A stretch of DNA of 64,000 nt, taken from NCBI GenBank assembly GCA_027627225.1, contig JAPFQT010000086.1, forward strand, positions 62,001 to 126,000, given 5' to 3'. Within the stretch, counting starts at the first letter, position 1. Each line of letters starts with the position of its first letter. The position numbers and the translations under genes are program-made. This DNA comes from Congeria kusceri (lineage: Eukaryota > Mollusca > Bivalvia > Myida > Dreissenidae). Below the pieces are notes generated by a model. That model saw nothing but the letters and a program-made list of their open reading frames with translations, searched no databases and had not been told where the DNA came from. Shown piece by piece: positions 34,836-45,785 of this stretch.

Positions 34836-35060
34836 ACTTTACGCAGAAAAGTCATGATGGATGTGCATGCAATTTTGTAGGTAGGTGAAAGTGGGTCACT
34901 GAAACAAATGGTTAGATTTTGGTGGTGATCCGGATCATCATCTGATACAGGATATTTGAATTATTGGGAAATTAGATAAGGGAGCTAACATCACACTGAA
35001 AAATTCCATTCTTATGTGGGGTAACGTATCTTAGCCGAGGTCTGTGCTCTCCGAATGTTA
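34836..35060 (+). mobile_element. Dispersed repeat D1, copy 2
   Basis: Begins cgcaactttacgcagaaaag. It carries ggttagattttggtggtgat with ccggatca and gccgaggtctgtgctctccg, parallel to 16,483-16,735. Confidence 0.55.
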
Positions 35061-36095
35061 TTTTAGTTTATCTACTATAAAGAAAAAAAATAAAAATTGC
35101 ATGTTTTTTCGTTTGTTAGCACAATTTCTTTTTTATTGTTTTTATTGGTAATTTTGTTTTACGTGATTATATAAAACATGTATAATGTGTTCATGCGTTT
35201 GTATGTTCAGTTATATATTATATATATGTATGTTTGTCTGTCTATATATTAATTAGCAACTTTTTAAACTTAGTATTGCAGGTGACGTAACAGGGGCGTG
35301 TCGACGGTAGATCGACAATAGCATTTACAGATAATTAATATTAAAGCGTTGTTAATATTAAAGCGTTGTTAACTAGGATGTCTTTGTGTCTATAAACAGT
35401 TGACAAAGGTTATATAATTTCAATATATAATATTAATAGGAAATACCTCTATACGCCCCTTTAATATTACGCAGACTTCTCAAAAGTGGTTTATGCTTTA
35501 AACGTGTTTTAGTACAATTTATTTATTTTTTGCTTCCGTTATTTTTTCCAGTAATGTATTTATACGAAATTTGTTTTAATTTGAAACATTAGTTTTATAT
35601 GGTAAGTTTATAATATATATAAAATATAAATATGTGAAAATAAAATAAAATAAAATAATAAACGTTGTGTTTTATTATTATATGTATTATATCCACCATA
35701 ATACAATTAAAACAAAACAAGAAACATTAAATTTAGTCTTTGACGACAGTGCATGTTTCAAGTCTCGTGAATCTCTGAACCGAATTGTCTTTAGGCCAAA
35801 TTGTCTTTGGACCTAACTGTCTTAGGATCACACGATACTTCAACTTCCGGTAAAATGGCGGCAATGTCAAAACACATTCGTACTTTCGCAGTTTATGAAC
35901 AGATTTGGCAGTTAATTATGGCGTAGCAAAGGTAACTATCGATTGTTTTCATGTCTATACGCAATAATGAAACGAATAACGTATCTAAACAGCACAGATC
36001 TGAATATTTAATAACGAAAAAACGAAACGAAGTAATCGTCAGATGTTAATGTAAAGCACATAAAAACGATAGAGACCAGACAGGCACTAGGTCTG
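35061..36095. other. Unassigned AT-rich region
   Basis: A weak inverted pair, caggggcgtgtcg (about 35,290) and tatacgcccct (about 35,452), may be a decayed hAT-like MITE. Nothing else supportable. Confidence 0.35.
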
Positions 36096-36097
36096 GG

Positions 36098-36402
36098 ATG
36101 CACCTATCAATATCTTCTCCCGGGGGAGGGGGGCAGCCGCGGGATAACCCAGGGGACTTTTTTTCGGGGGGGGGGGTGGCTTATTCCCAACCCTAGAGCC
36201 AAGAGCGTTGTTGTCTTAATATCCACAGTGGGAGATGCTTCGTGTATCAATGTTAAGAGGATCTAAAATCCGACCTAAGGCTATTTCCTCGGATCTGGAA
36301 TTATACCGCGTATTAAGTTCCCGCTCGTTGGGAATCGCTTTCAGTCTAAAGGCCCGTATATGCCCTCCGCTCCCCCACGGGGGGGAAAATATTGACGGGT
36401 GC
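36098..36402. mobile_element. C-rich TIR element C1, copy 2
   Basis: The left end gcacctatcaatatcttctc and right end gggggaaaatattgacgggt then gc are inverted. It shares caaccctagagccaag, ggatctaaaatccgacc and cgttgggaatcgc with 25,866-26,160. The 136-aa minus frame across it is not considered a gene. Confidence 0.72.
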
Positions 36403-38640
36403 GGGACGCAGCAACTTACTTGAAATTGGCACTGAAGTACTAGCGGTAGCATTAATTGTAAGGCCCTTGGTAAATATTGAGTATAATAACGTGGGCAAAA
36501 ATTGCCCATATATAAATAGATGTCCTTAACTTGATAGTTCAAATTCTTATTACACTGCAGATCTGTTATATCGCGCTTCGCTGGGCCCATGGATCGTGAC
36601 GAGCCTTTTCGCAGGACGCTAGCCAAATTTGGGGAAATTTGTGTCGTAAAACCTCCAAATTGGGAAAAAATGTTATAGGTAACATAAAGTCTTGGACTTG
36701 TAAAATCAACAACAGATTTCTAACTATAAAATGGAACTATATTTTTCAAAATAACTTTTTTTTACAATATATGATCATTGTTTTAGCATAAAATTTTCAG
36801 TTGTAGAATTTGGGTCAAATTGGGATTTTTTTGGCAATTGGGAACAATTAAGCGTATTTATCATTGGGATTGTGCCAGTTAGTCGGACCCGTCGTGACGT
36901 TAGGAAAAGGCCTGCACGATCGCGGTACCCTGCACGATCGCGGTACAACTTGTCATGTCATTCATGTACATATAGATGTACATGTATACATAAGACTATT
37001 TTCACGATCTCAAAGCATAAACTTAATGAACTCGCCTTTTTCATTGTTGTTAACATCCACAATTTGTTACATCCATGTGTAAAATATTCCGTTTGTATAT
37101 AAAACATAATATTATTCCTTGTAATTTATTTCAAATTGCATATAATAAATTCCAAATCCAAAACGCCTATCAGAATTTTACTGTTCACATGACGTAAACA
37201 CGCATCCTGTTTAAACTGCTCATGCATTTCGTGTAAATCATTTGTTTTGCTAGAAAAGCGTGGGTATTGATTGCTGTATGAAACCATTGAGATCTTTACT
37301 TTTGTATAAAAGTTTCATAGGGCATAACAACAAAATTGGTTATCTATATAGTGAACAATGTGCAGTTAGCATTTCTTAAACAAAACAGAAAGAGAAAAAT
37401 GTTACGCCGTATCGATTACGTTATTGTCGTTCAGATAGGTCAATATTGTTCTATGACATACGGTTACTGTATATACCCTCCACGTGGACAGGCTGTAATT
37501 CGACATCTAATTAAAGCGACAGCAGTGAAAGGACTTTGTCATAGGTGACACGCTCAATGTAAGCTGAAGATGGGTCGGGTTATTGTTTTTCACACTACAA
37601 GAGTGTGAATGTGAATGAAAGAGTAGCAATGTAGGCGCGAAAATCCAGACTAAACTGGATTTATTTATGAACGTTGTGTAAAAGCAAAATATTGAAGTAC
37701 AGGGTGTTTAGTAGACTGTAAATTTCAAGGGTCATTGACCCTTTGACCAAAATTTTCAAGGGTCAAAATTCAATGGTGGAAGGGTCAAATACATACACTG
37801 ATAACTTTGTGGCATGGAAGATCTTATCAGTAAATGCAAAACGGATTAAGATAAGGTAGGCCTAATGTGTTAATAACAGACAGTGTCTTGACTGGCTTCA
37901 GTTGTATAGGAAGTGATGAAGCAATCCAGACCTTTACCAAGGGTCAGTATGACTCTTTGGGGGATTTTATCATGCATCAATTTCATGATTTCCATGAAAA
38001 TCATCGGTCAAAACCCGGGAGCTCGGGTAAAACGAACACTCTGGAAGTACATGAAAAAAATTAGGATACACGGCCGATTCGCGATATATTGGATGTCGCA
38101 AAATAACGGATGGTGATATAACAGATCTGCAGTGTAATAAGACATTCAACGAAATTAGTGTTACTTTTTATATAAATTCTCTGTAACTATTGCCCATATA
38201 AAAAGTAGCTAAATATTGGCAACCAGAGCCTTACAAGTAATGCTATACCATTGCAAGTATATGAGTCACAGACCTAACCATTGAAAGACCATCTACGTGG
38301 TGGAAAGTTTTGCTAAAACAACACATATTACAGCCGTCAAATTTCTGTCGCTTCTTTTACATGGCATGATGCTGAAATAACATAGTTTATTGCAGTTAGC
38401 ATTATTATTCGGGCAAGTTGAAATTGTATGGCCTATGCTAGAATGGGCAAGTCCTTCAAAAAAACTATTGTGAAGACTGTTACTATAATATAAATATATA
38501 TATAAGAACAAATATAAAGTATAAATATTGAGTTGTAAAAGATGAATTTGCAGCTTATAAAGCTTCAAACATGAATTCATAATTGAAAGTGCATATACTT
38601 TATCATATATATGTTATATATAGATATACACTGTTCATAT
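36403..38640. other. Unassigned region
   Basis: 2.2 kb with no supportable gene. A 19-bp tandem duplication of ctgcacgatcgcggtac lies at about 36,910-36,946. Open frames of 60-76 aa show no motifs. Confidence 0.35.
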
Positions 38641-38696
38641 TCATCCTTTTAAAGAAATCCTGGACTACAAGCTGAAGATCTTCAGTGGAAACCAAA

Positions 38697-38757
38697 ATGC
38701 AGGAACAACTAGAAAACACTTGCAGACCTCCACCAAGACGGCTCATTCCCCCTCATG
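38697..38757 (+). CDS. Candidate coding exon, unidentified gene (exon a)
   Basis: An open stretch beginning at atg reads MQEQLENTCRPPPRRLIPPH and ends in phase 1 at a donor, catg|gtatgc. Base composition is clearly richer in G+C than the flanks. The upstream limit is uncertain: the frame is open back through 'GTG GAA ACC AAA' and then meets a stop, so either the atg is the start or an acceptor lies just upstream at cttcag (38,684). The next candidate exon (41,658-41,722) is in the matching phase, giving a continuous frame across a roughly 2.9-kb intron. The product is not recognised. It is proline/arginine-rich and then serine-rich, which suggests a disordered region. Confidence 0.45.
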
Positions 38758-38919
38758 GTATGCAACTAATGAGTTACAGCATAATGTGTCAGTTTGCTGA
38801 ATAATAAGGAATCGTTAAAAAAAGTCCTGGATCAGGTTGTGATTGGGATCACCATCACAATCAAATCATTGTTCATGGACACATTTCCAATCTTCCCAGG
38901 AAAGTTATGCAAATCTGTA

Positions 38920-40256
38920 CATAACTTTTTATGCTCTGCAAATGGGGGAGTAAATAGTTGCCACTTTGTCCGTCTGTCTGAGTTTTACTTAATTCGTATT
39001 CAGTTTGTCGGGGCGTCAAATGCATTTCCCCACAAATTTTATCCATCACTCTTTCTGTCCATTCGACGTTTCATATTCAGTTTTCGTGCAAGGTGGCTGG
39101 AACTAAAACTCAGCTTGAATAAAACTTTACATGCAGCATCCCTACCGAGAGGACATGCGCATATTGTCAGGTTGTTCTGGTCTGATATTAAAATCTGATA
39201 TTTTAGTTTCCGTGCATGATGTCCGCAATTTATAACTCAAATTCAATTAAACTTGATATTCAGCATCCTTACCAAGAGTACTTGCGCATATTGTCAGGTC
39301 TTTGAAGTCTGATGATTTTTAAGGGAGTTATTGCCATTTGATAATAAATGGGATTTGTTAATAGGACATTTTTGACGCACTAGTTCTCAGGAACTAATGA
39401 CTCAATTTCACTAAACCTTGAGCATCTCTATCAAGACGACATGGGCAAACTGTCAGGTCATTCCAGTCTGATTTGATTATGAACATAATATTTTGATGGG
39501 ATATTTTTGTTTTCCCACAAGTTCTCAGAAACTAATTACTTGAATTCAATTAAACTTTATATGCCACATCCCTGCCAAGAGCACTTGCACATATTGTCAG
39601 ATCGTTCTGGTCTGTTGATATTTCGTCCGTCGTCCGTAATTCATAAATTATGGGCATGCGGAGGCGATACAGACTTCTCTTTCTATTCAAGCTTAACCAA
39701 TCTTGCACAGTTTGTGTATTACGATAAAATCTCGGATAGGTTTGATAATGGGCCATATCGGACCAGGAACACCAGATTTATTGCCCAAATAGTTTTCATC
39801 CGATCTTCGCCAAACTTCATAAAAATCTTTATTCTAATAATATATCAGCCAGGTTTGATCACCAGCCAAATCACACTTGGAATTGTGGAGTTATGACCCT
39901 TGAATTATCTAAAATTGGCCTTTTAGCCGTTTCCGTTCTGTACAACAGTTTTTATCTGATCTTCACCAAACTTTGTGAAAATCTTTGGTGGCTTAATATC
40001 TTGTTCAGGTTCGATAATCAACTAAATTGTCTCAGTAACTGTAGAGTTATGGCCTGTGAATTATCTTAAATTAACCTTTGTACCAGTTTATCTCTTAGTC
40101 AAGTAGTCTTCATCCCATCTTAGCACCTTTTTAGCACCTTTCGCTCCCTATGTCCAACAGTTTTCATCCAATCTTTACCATAATTGATATTTTCAAGATC
40201 GCTTTTAACCTAGAGGGGGCATAATTGTTTTACAAATAGCTCTTGTTTCATTACAT
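38920..40256 (+). mobile_element. Tandem-core repeat, family 7
   Basis: The 5' part has monomers of about 140 bp repeating 'caattaaactttatatgcca', 'catccctgccaagagcactt' and 'gcacatattgtcagatcgtt' (39,115, 39,245, 39,405, 39,545). The 3' part has a second monomer of 'ttcaccaaactttgtgaaaa' and 'ctgtagagttatggcc' type. It ends gggggcataattgttt then acaaatagctcttgtttc, the same ctcttgttt ending as family 1. No clear 5' hairpin. The open frames inside are repeat-derived. Confidence 0.65.
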
Positions 40257-40316
40257 ATTTCAAAAGTTTAAGCCAGGAGTGAACGTACATCTTTTTTGTA
40301 TATGGTAGTGTGCCGA

Positions 40317-40600
40317 GCCCGGCTAGCTCAGTTGGTAGAGTGCTGGACTGTTAATCCGGGGATCGTTAGTTCGAAACCGTAGCCCGGCCACATAACTTGT
40401 GTCGGGATTGGTCATGAAATTCTTTTTATGGCCATTCTCCCCCTACCTCAGATTCAAGTAGGGCAATCGTCAGTAACTGGTAAAAGTATGTGCACTTTGT
40501 ACTGGTAAACTGCATAGATCAGCTAAGCTTGCCCAGGAAAAGTGTGAGTGGGTTTACTGACCATTGTGATATGACTGAATGCTGTTAAAAATGGGGGAAA
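40317..40600 (+). mobile_element. tRNA(Asn)-derived SINE, family S3
   Basis: The head (40,317-40,389) folds as a tRNA. The acceptor is gcccggc/gcccggc with one central C-C mismatch, the D-arm is gctcagttggtagagt, and the anticodon arm ctgga-ctgttaa-tccgg is perfect with anticodon GTT (Asn). The T-arm gttag-ttcgaaa-ccgta pairs badly, so a functional tRNA is unlikely. The downstream body (ttctccccctacctcagatt, gcaatcgtcagtaactgg, taagcttgcccaggaaaagt) recurs in the copy at 54,235-54,476. Confidence 0.8.
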
Positions 40601-41657
40601 ATTCATACAAACAAACATACAAGTATATCGTAGTGTGCGATGTATTCTTAGCGTGTACCAAAAGGTTACTTGCACTTGGATGCCGTTCACTGGCAAATTG
40701 GACCCAGTGCATTACTAGTTGATAATAAGACCTTTTCTTTTCCAGAGAGATGCCCGAAACTCATGCTTTATCTGTCCATGTCGGCTTGGTCAGCCTTGTG
40801 CAGGTTCTGCTTGTCAATACATACAAAATGTTGTTTCCTAAATTTCAGAACGTGTCCTGGTCTTAAGCAGCTGAGTAACTGTGATTTCCTGCCAGATAAA
40901 CTCTGAAGTGGAGCATCTGCTGTGACATCATTTTCCCCAGCTCAGAATCATTTCTGCCGGACAAGGCCTGTAGCTGCTGCTCAACCGGATTGGTACAGCT
41001 TGTGTTTGTTTGCCTTACCTTGCTGTACATTCAGTTTTGCTTCATGCGTGTCAATACATTTGTAGACAACACATGTATCTGTTCGGTCTGTTTGATGTAT
41101 CGTTTGGTGGTGTATTTAATGGTTTGGTGGTGTTTGTAATATGAATGTGCACAGGTCCTATGTCAACTTCTTGAATGTGTAGTGTGGACTGTTGAATACA
41201 CTTTATTCATACAAGAGTGCTATCAGGAAATATTTCAGTGGTAGAACTAGATGCATTTATTATTAAATCATCATTTTCAAGCTATGTCTGCAGCCATTAA
41301 CAATTTCATGCACATACTATTTCACTTGATGCAGATAGTGACACAGTGACAGAGAATATCTGGTTTAAAAGGATTTAATTGTGAATAACAAGTGATAACG
41401 AGTATTGTTTAAAAAGGCTGTGTGTACAAATATGTATCTCCATTTAAAAAGAATAACATCAGATATTTAAAATAAAAATTATGAAGAAAAATCTAATTCA
41501 ATGGTAAAAAGGAATGAAGCCCTCACGAGCAAACTGCTGAAAGTTCTTTGACAATTTGAGCTATTCTGTTGTAGTTTTGTTGCACATACACTGATTTGAT
41601 AAGAACTCTGGTGTTAAACTGATTTCATTTAATATTTTATTTTATTTTCATCAACAG
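40601..41657. other. Intronic or intergenic stretch, possible exon at 40,746-40,801
   Basis: Lies between the two candidate plus-strand exons. A good acceptor (ttttcttttccag) at 40,745 opens a short frame to a possible donor at 40,802, but joining it to the 41,658 exon gives a stop, so I do not include it. Nothing else supportable. Confidence 0.3.
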
Positions 41658-41722
41658 AACATGCTGATGCACCCGAAAAATCCAGATCCGACCGTTCCAA
41701 CAGCATGTCCATGACCTACCAG
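41658..41722 (+). CDS. Candidate coding exon, unidentified gene (exon b)
   Basis: An exon of 65 nt bounded by a strong acceptor (tttattttcatcaacag) and a donor (ccag|gtgggt). Only one frame is open throughout, and it is the phase-2 entry that continues exon a: the split codon gives E, followed by HADAPEKSRSDRSNSMSMTY and Q, leaving in phase 0. The other two frames contain stops. The serine/arginine pattern (RSDRSNSMS) looks like a phosphorylatable linker rather than an enzyme domain. The gene is not recognised, and flanking exons must lie outside the parts I could read. Confidence 0.5.
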
Positions 41723-42485
41723 GTGGGTGTTGTTGCTATTGTTGCTGTTTTCACTGCTGATGGGAGTCGAAATGTTATTATTTTTCAATTTACATGGTTT
41801 TGAGCCCTCGCGACCCTAAATCAGACTTAAATTAGATTTTACTAAAACAGTTTTTTTGTTCACCTAAATGCGGCCAGTTTGAGAGAGTAATATGAATAAA
41901 AGCAGCAGCAATTGGTCATTAAGGACAACATACAAAATATGCCAAAAACCATAGTGATTCTAATAGTTTATCTGGTGCTAAATAAGTTTAAAAGATTGCA
42001 AATTATCGACTTGCCACTCTTTTGCACCATTTCGACTTAAACTATTTCTTTCACCACAACTATTCTCAGTATTATAGCTCTGAAAAATTAAACTGAAATT
42101 GGACTTTTTGAATGAATATATTGGAAATATAAGAATAATAATAAGAATTCTTGAGTGTCTGGCCAGGTCGTCTTAGCTATACATGTTATTCATACTGCAA
42201 CTACTAAAATGACTGCTGTTACCGCTTATAATCCTTATTGTATAGCCACAGATGCTGTTACAGCTAATGATTCCAGGCTCTTTTGATGATGATTTTGGTG
42301 GAGAAATTTACAGTGAACAAAAATTTGTCTTGACGTAAATTTCATTATTTTATATTTATGTTGTACATGCAGATTGATACAATCTAATGCGTTTTTATCG
42401 ACATTTGATTGCATACATTTATATTTTCATATGAACAACATTATTATACATCGAAATAAGCAAGGAAAGTATTGAAGGTTTATAC
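41723..42485. other. Unassigned, probably intronic
   Basis: Follows the exon b donor. No further exon seen. Confidence 0.35.
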
Positions 42486-42551
42486 CGGTATTTGAACTCC
42501 TGTCCCACAGCTCCGTACTCCACTGCTCTATCCACTGCACCACTCGGGCTT
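42486..42551 (-). other. tRNA-like sequence (SINE head or tRNA pseudogene)
   Basis: The minus strand has A-box tggtgcagtgg (matches TRGYNNANNNG) and B-box gagttcaaatacc in proper spacing, but the stems do not close convincingly. Confidence 0.5.
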
Positions 42552-42720
42552 GTGGTTTCATTGGTATTGAAAAGGGATTTTATGGATAGAATGAGTGCTA
42601 AATATAGGAATCACATGACTTGGACTTGGTCACATGACCATTGTCCAGGTCATGTGATTTTTTTTACTGTTATGTTTTATTGAAAGGATAAATAAATGTT
42701 TCAAACATCTACCAGTAGAA

Positions 42721-42792
42721 GCCTCAATAGCTCAGTTGGTAGAGCAGTGGTCTTGAGAGGTTTGGTGTGTGGGTTCAAATACCGCTCCGACC
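42721..42792 (+). other. tRNA-like sequence (SINE head or tRNA pseudogene)
   Basis: Begins gcctcaatagctcagttggt with a good D-arm (gctcagttggtagagc) and B-box gggttcaaatacc. The anticodon stem and acceptor do not pair, so it is not a functional tRNA. It is followed by g-rich sequence and a short hairpin (acctccacttttcaaggggaggt core, about 42,837-42,860). Confidence 0.55.
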
Positions 42793-42848
42793 TTGGGGAG
42801 TTTTAACAAACTCCTGGGGGGGTAGGGGGGGGGCAGAACCTCCACTTT

Positions 42849-43262
42849 TCAAGGGGAGGTCCTTCCCCCCCCGAAGGGTAGAGGTAGTAGTAAAATATAC
42901 TTTTTAGTATAAAATGAAAAGAAATAAAAACATTTTATCATTGTCCCTACCCCCACGTTGTAATTTTTTGTGCAAATAAAAACAAACACCAGGAGTCTTC
43001 TTAATTTTTTTATTGATCTTATGTTTAGGCCAAGGAAAAAAACGACAGACCCTACTTGCATCACCTCATCCTTAACGGTTTTTGAAGCGAAAAAAATTGT
43101 TTGGTATAAACTTTCCCAAAGATAATCATAATATGGCGTTCTAAAATTATAAGCAGTGAAACTTGAACCTTTACCTAAACGATACATTGTATATATTTCC
43201 AGAAGTCTTTCACTGAGATGTATCGTCACCCGAGTTGCAGCAGTTATTGACCAACAAGGCAA
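42849..43262 (-). other. Open frame of unknown status
   Basis: A 137-codon minus-strand open frame in sequence without an obvious repeat. There is no atg at its start. A donor-like tttag|gtaaag lies within it near 43,170, so only the first 30 or so codons could be an exon. No domain recognised. Confidence 0.2.
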
Positions 43263-44139
43263 GCCATGGCGTGGGAAAGGATTTCAATGGGAGACGTGAA
43301 ATGCTATTTAAATTTCAGTTTTCTATGGACCCAATTTAGTTATATGTTATAAGGTATGTATTGAAAAGTTACTTGTTACACCTTAAAATTGTACTGTGCA
43401 TATGGTCTAATAAACCCATTAGTTGGAATCTCAATGTCTTTTTTCTTTTTGTTCTTGTTTTTTTTTTTTAAATAGAAAAGGCACATGCTAAGAATTTAGA
43501 ACCCCAGCCGAAATGTTTTGGAAGGAAAAGTATTTCACACACAAGATTTAGGCAAAACCATGTTACTGGTTTTAAATGCACACCAGTGTGGAAGTCAAGC
43601 TTAAACTTCTGTCAATATTTAGAAATACATCTAAATTTGTTTTCTCGAACTCACTTATGTCCGAGTGGAAAATATGTTTGGTTGTTTCTAGCGATTACCA
43701 AAGTTTATCACACACTGCAAACATCTTGACACGTTTTCTCAAGTTTTAATGACCATGTGTTGCTTTTGAATTGAATAAATCGATCACTTACAAACAATTC
43801 AATTAATGTATTCAGAATTGTTATTTTAATTACAATTTTTCGAATAATTTAAACTCTATATTTAAAAAAAATTCTATAATCAGATATGTCAAACTTCAGA
43901 TACGCCAAAGTTACATTGAATTCTTGGCAACTTCGAGATAACAAAATTTAGTTGTATTATCGTATTATTGCCAAAAGAAGATGATTTTGTAACACTATCA
44001 CTCACAAATTAATGTAGGAATTAAAACAGTTATATTTAAAAACATAACCTATAAATACAGTCAAGTCTTGTTTTATTGTGAGGCCAAAAAAACAAAACGT
44101 GCGTCTCGGGCAACCCGCCCCTTCCCAGCGAAAACCCGG
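43263..44139. other. Unassigned AT-rich spacer
   Basis: Nothing supportable seen. Confidence 0.35.
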
Positions 44140-44268
44140 GACCCTAAAGTTTTTAGATACGATTGTTTTCATGAATGCATATTTGTCCAATTTTAGACAA
44201 TTTTCTGTCTTTTTTTTTTTACAGAAATGTTGTTTTTTTAAGTTAAACAAACTTAATCCCAACCCTAC

Positions 44269-44374
44269 CTAACTTCTTTGAAACCGCTGCCCGTAACACA
44301 TTTAATTTGTTTGGCCTGAGTAAGTAATGAATCCCAATGGGCAAAATTAGATGATTTAATTAAAGCAACCAAAT
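44269..44374 (-). CDS. Candidate 106-nt internal exon, duplicated copy 1
   Basis: The minus strand has acceptor attgaaaacag before the block and donor gttag|gtaggg after it. The enclosed frame starts with 2 nt of a split codon and reads LVALIKSSNFAHWDSLLTQA then KQIKCVTGSGFKEV, leaving 2 nt. The peptide looks protein-like (mixed charge, Trp, Cys) compared with neighbouring AT-rich frames. Not recognised. The upstream pyrimidine tract is weak. No partner exon is identified. Confidence 0.3.
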
Positions 44375-44683
44375 CTGTTTTCAATGAGAATATTGTCAAC
44401 ATAATAAGATTATATAGCAAAACAATATATTTACAAAAACAGTTTACAATTGTCATCATTTAAAATAATTTTATATGAAAAAAAAAGATCGTGTTACGAA
44501 AACTGCAGACATAACTACAGCAAGTTTGACATTATGATAAACATTGTTAACATGGACCCTAAAGTTTTTAGATACGATTGTTTTCATGAATGCATATTCG
44601 TCCAATTTTAGACAATTTTCTATGTCTTTTTTTTTACAGAAATGTTGTTTTTTTAAGTTAAACAAACTTAATCCCAACCCTAC

Positions 44684-44789
44684 CTAACTTCTTTGAAACC
44701 GCTGCCCGTAACACATTTAATTTGTTTGGCCTGAGTAAGTAATGAATCCCAATGGGCAAAATTAGATGATTTAATTAAAGCAACCAAAT
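44684..44789 (-). CDS. Candidate 106-nt internal exon, duplicated copy 2
   Basis: Same length, splice sites and translation as the block at 44,269-44,374, carried on the second unit of the 415-bp duplication. If both are spliced in series, 106 nt is not a multiple of 3, so inclusion of both would shift frame. Mutually exclusive use or an assembly duplicate is more likely. Confidence 0.3.
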
Positions 44790-44972
44790 CTGTTTTCAAT
44801 GAGAATATTGTCAACATAATAAGATTATATAGCAAAACAATATATTTACAAAAACAGTTTACAATTGTCATCATTTAAAATAATTTTATATGAAAAAAAA
44901 AAAGATCGTGTTACGAAAACTGCAGACATAACTACAGCAAGTTTGACATGATGATAAACATTGTTAACATGG

Positions 44973-45686
44973 TTGACGTTATATTTTTGGATTACTTAAA
45001 AGTTGCTCTGTTGAAATGTGTTTATGTGAACAAAATATAATACCCGATTGTTTTTTTTTATATTTTATACTAAATGCGGATTGGGTGGCTTTAATTAAGC
45101 ATCAAATTTTATGTTGAAGAACTTTCCCGATATTATCCCTTGGTAAATAAATGACTCATAACAGAGGGACAGACACACTTAAAACGAAAAGATGAAATCC
45201 CACTGATGCATACAACGTTAATTCGTAAAAGATATTGTTAATTATTGGTGTCAATGAAAGTTTTAATGGAAGTTCTCTGTAGTGCATGACAAGAACATGT
45301 TGTTAATGTTTTTCAAAAATAAAAATCAGTGTTACATGTCAGTGGTGTAAAAATTAAGTATTAATTGAGCATACAATGAAAGTTAAAGACGACTTATGAC
45401 ACAGGAAAGGTCCCGTATTCCAATAGCTCTCAAAGAATGTTATGTTCATGGAGCTTAAATATACACTGAACATAAACACAAGAACTTCACTGATTACCGT
45501 ACATAAGATTAATAAATGAAAATACCAGTAATGCATGCATGACACAAAGATCTAACTATATTCGGCTAAAAAAAACCTGAGAAATAATTTATCTTTTTTG
45601 TTTGTCGAAAAAAAATAATTCATGGACACATGTCTGAAAAAGTTTAAATGCACATCTGTGCTTCTGTGCTAAGAAAACATTCTGTT
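44973..45686. other. Unassigned, possibly 3' UTR side of the minus-strand terminal exon
   Basis: AT-rich sequence downstream, on the minus strand, of the stop at 45,687. No polyadenylation signal was singled out. Confidence 0.3.
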
Positions 45687-45785
45687 TTAATAATCAACCA
45701 GTGTTTTTGATGTATCTTGATCCGATTCCAGGAAATCAGTGAAGTATAGTACACTGTCGGGTTTCTTTTCGCCGAGTATAAATGC
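45687..45785 (-). CDS. Candidate 3'-terminal coding exon, unidentified gene
   Basis: The minus strand has a strong acceptor with a long pyrimidine tract (gttcttttcttctttgaatg then ttataacag), then 33 codons in phase 0: AFILGEKKPDSVLYFTDFLE, SDQDTSKTLVDY and a TAA stop. The acidic, ordered-looking peptide contrasts with the surrounding low-complexity translations, and G+C is raised over the exon. It would be the last exon of a gene whose other exons lie at higher coordinates or outside the window. The family is not recognised. An alternative is a chance frame behind a pyrimidine run. Confidence 0.4.
   Translation of the reverse strand, partial: AFILGEKKPDSVLYFTDFLESDQDTSKTLVDY

Larger units (their letters stand above)
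44140..44972. repeat. Recent tandem duplication, 415-bp unit, two copies
   Basis: 44,140-44,555 and 44,555-44,972 are nearly identical, starting at accctaaagtttttagatac and ending at aacattgttaacatgg. Differences seen are a few substitutions and homopolymer-length changes. It is either a very recent duplication or an assembly duplicate of two haplotypes. Confidence 0.95.

Noticed and set aside
36216..36626. 136-aa minus-strand frame
   Set aside because: Mostly within the C-rich TIR element C1, whose other copy does not keep the frame.
40317..40389. Functional tRNA-Asn gene
   Set aside because: T-arm does not pair, the acceptor has a mismatch, and the sequence continues into a SINE body shared with 54.2 kb.
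40746..40801. Third exon between exons a and b
   Set aside because: Good acceptor, but joining to exon b gives an immediate stop in the required phase.
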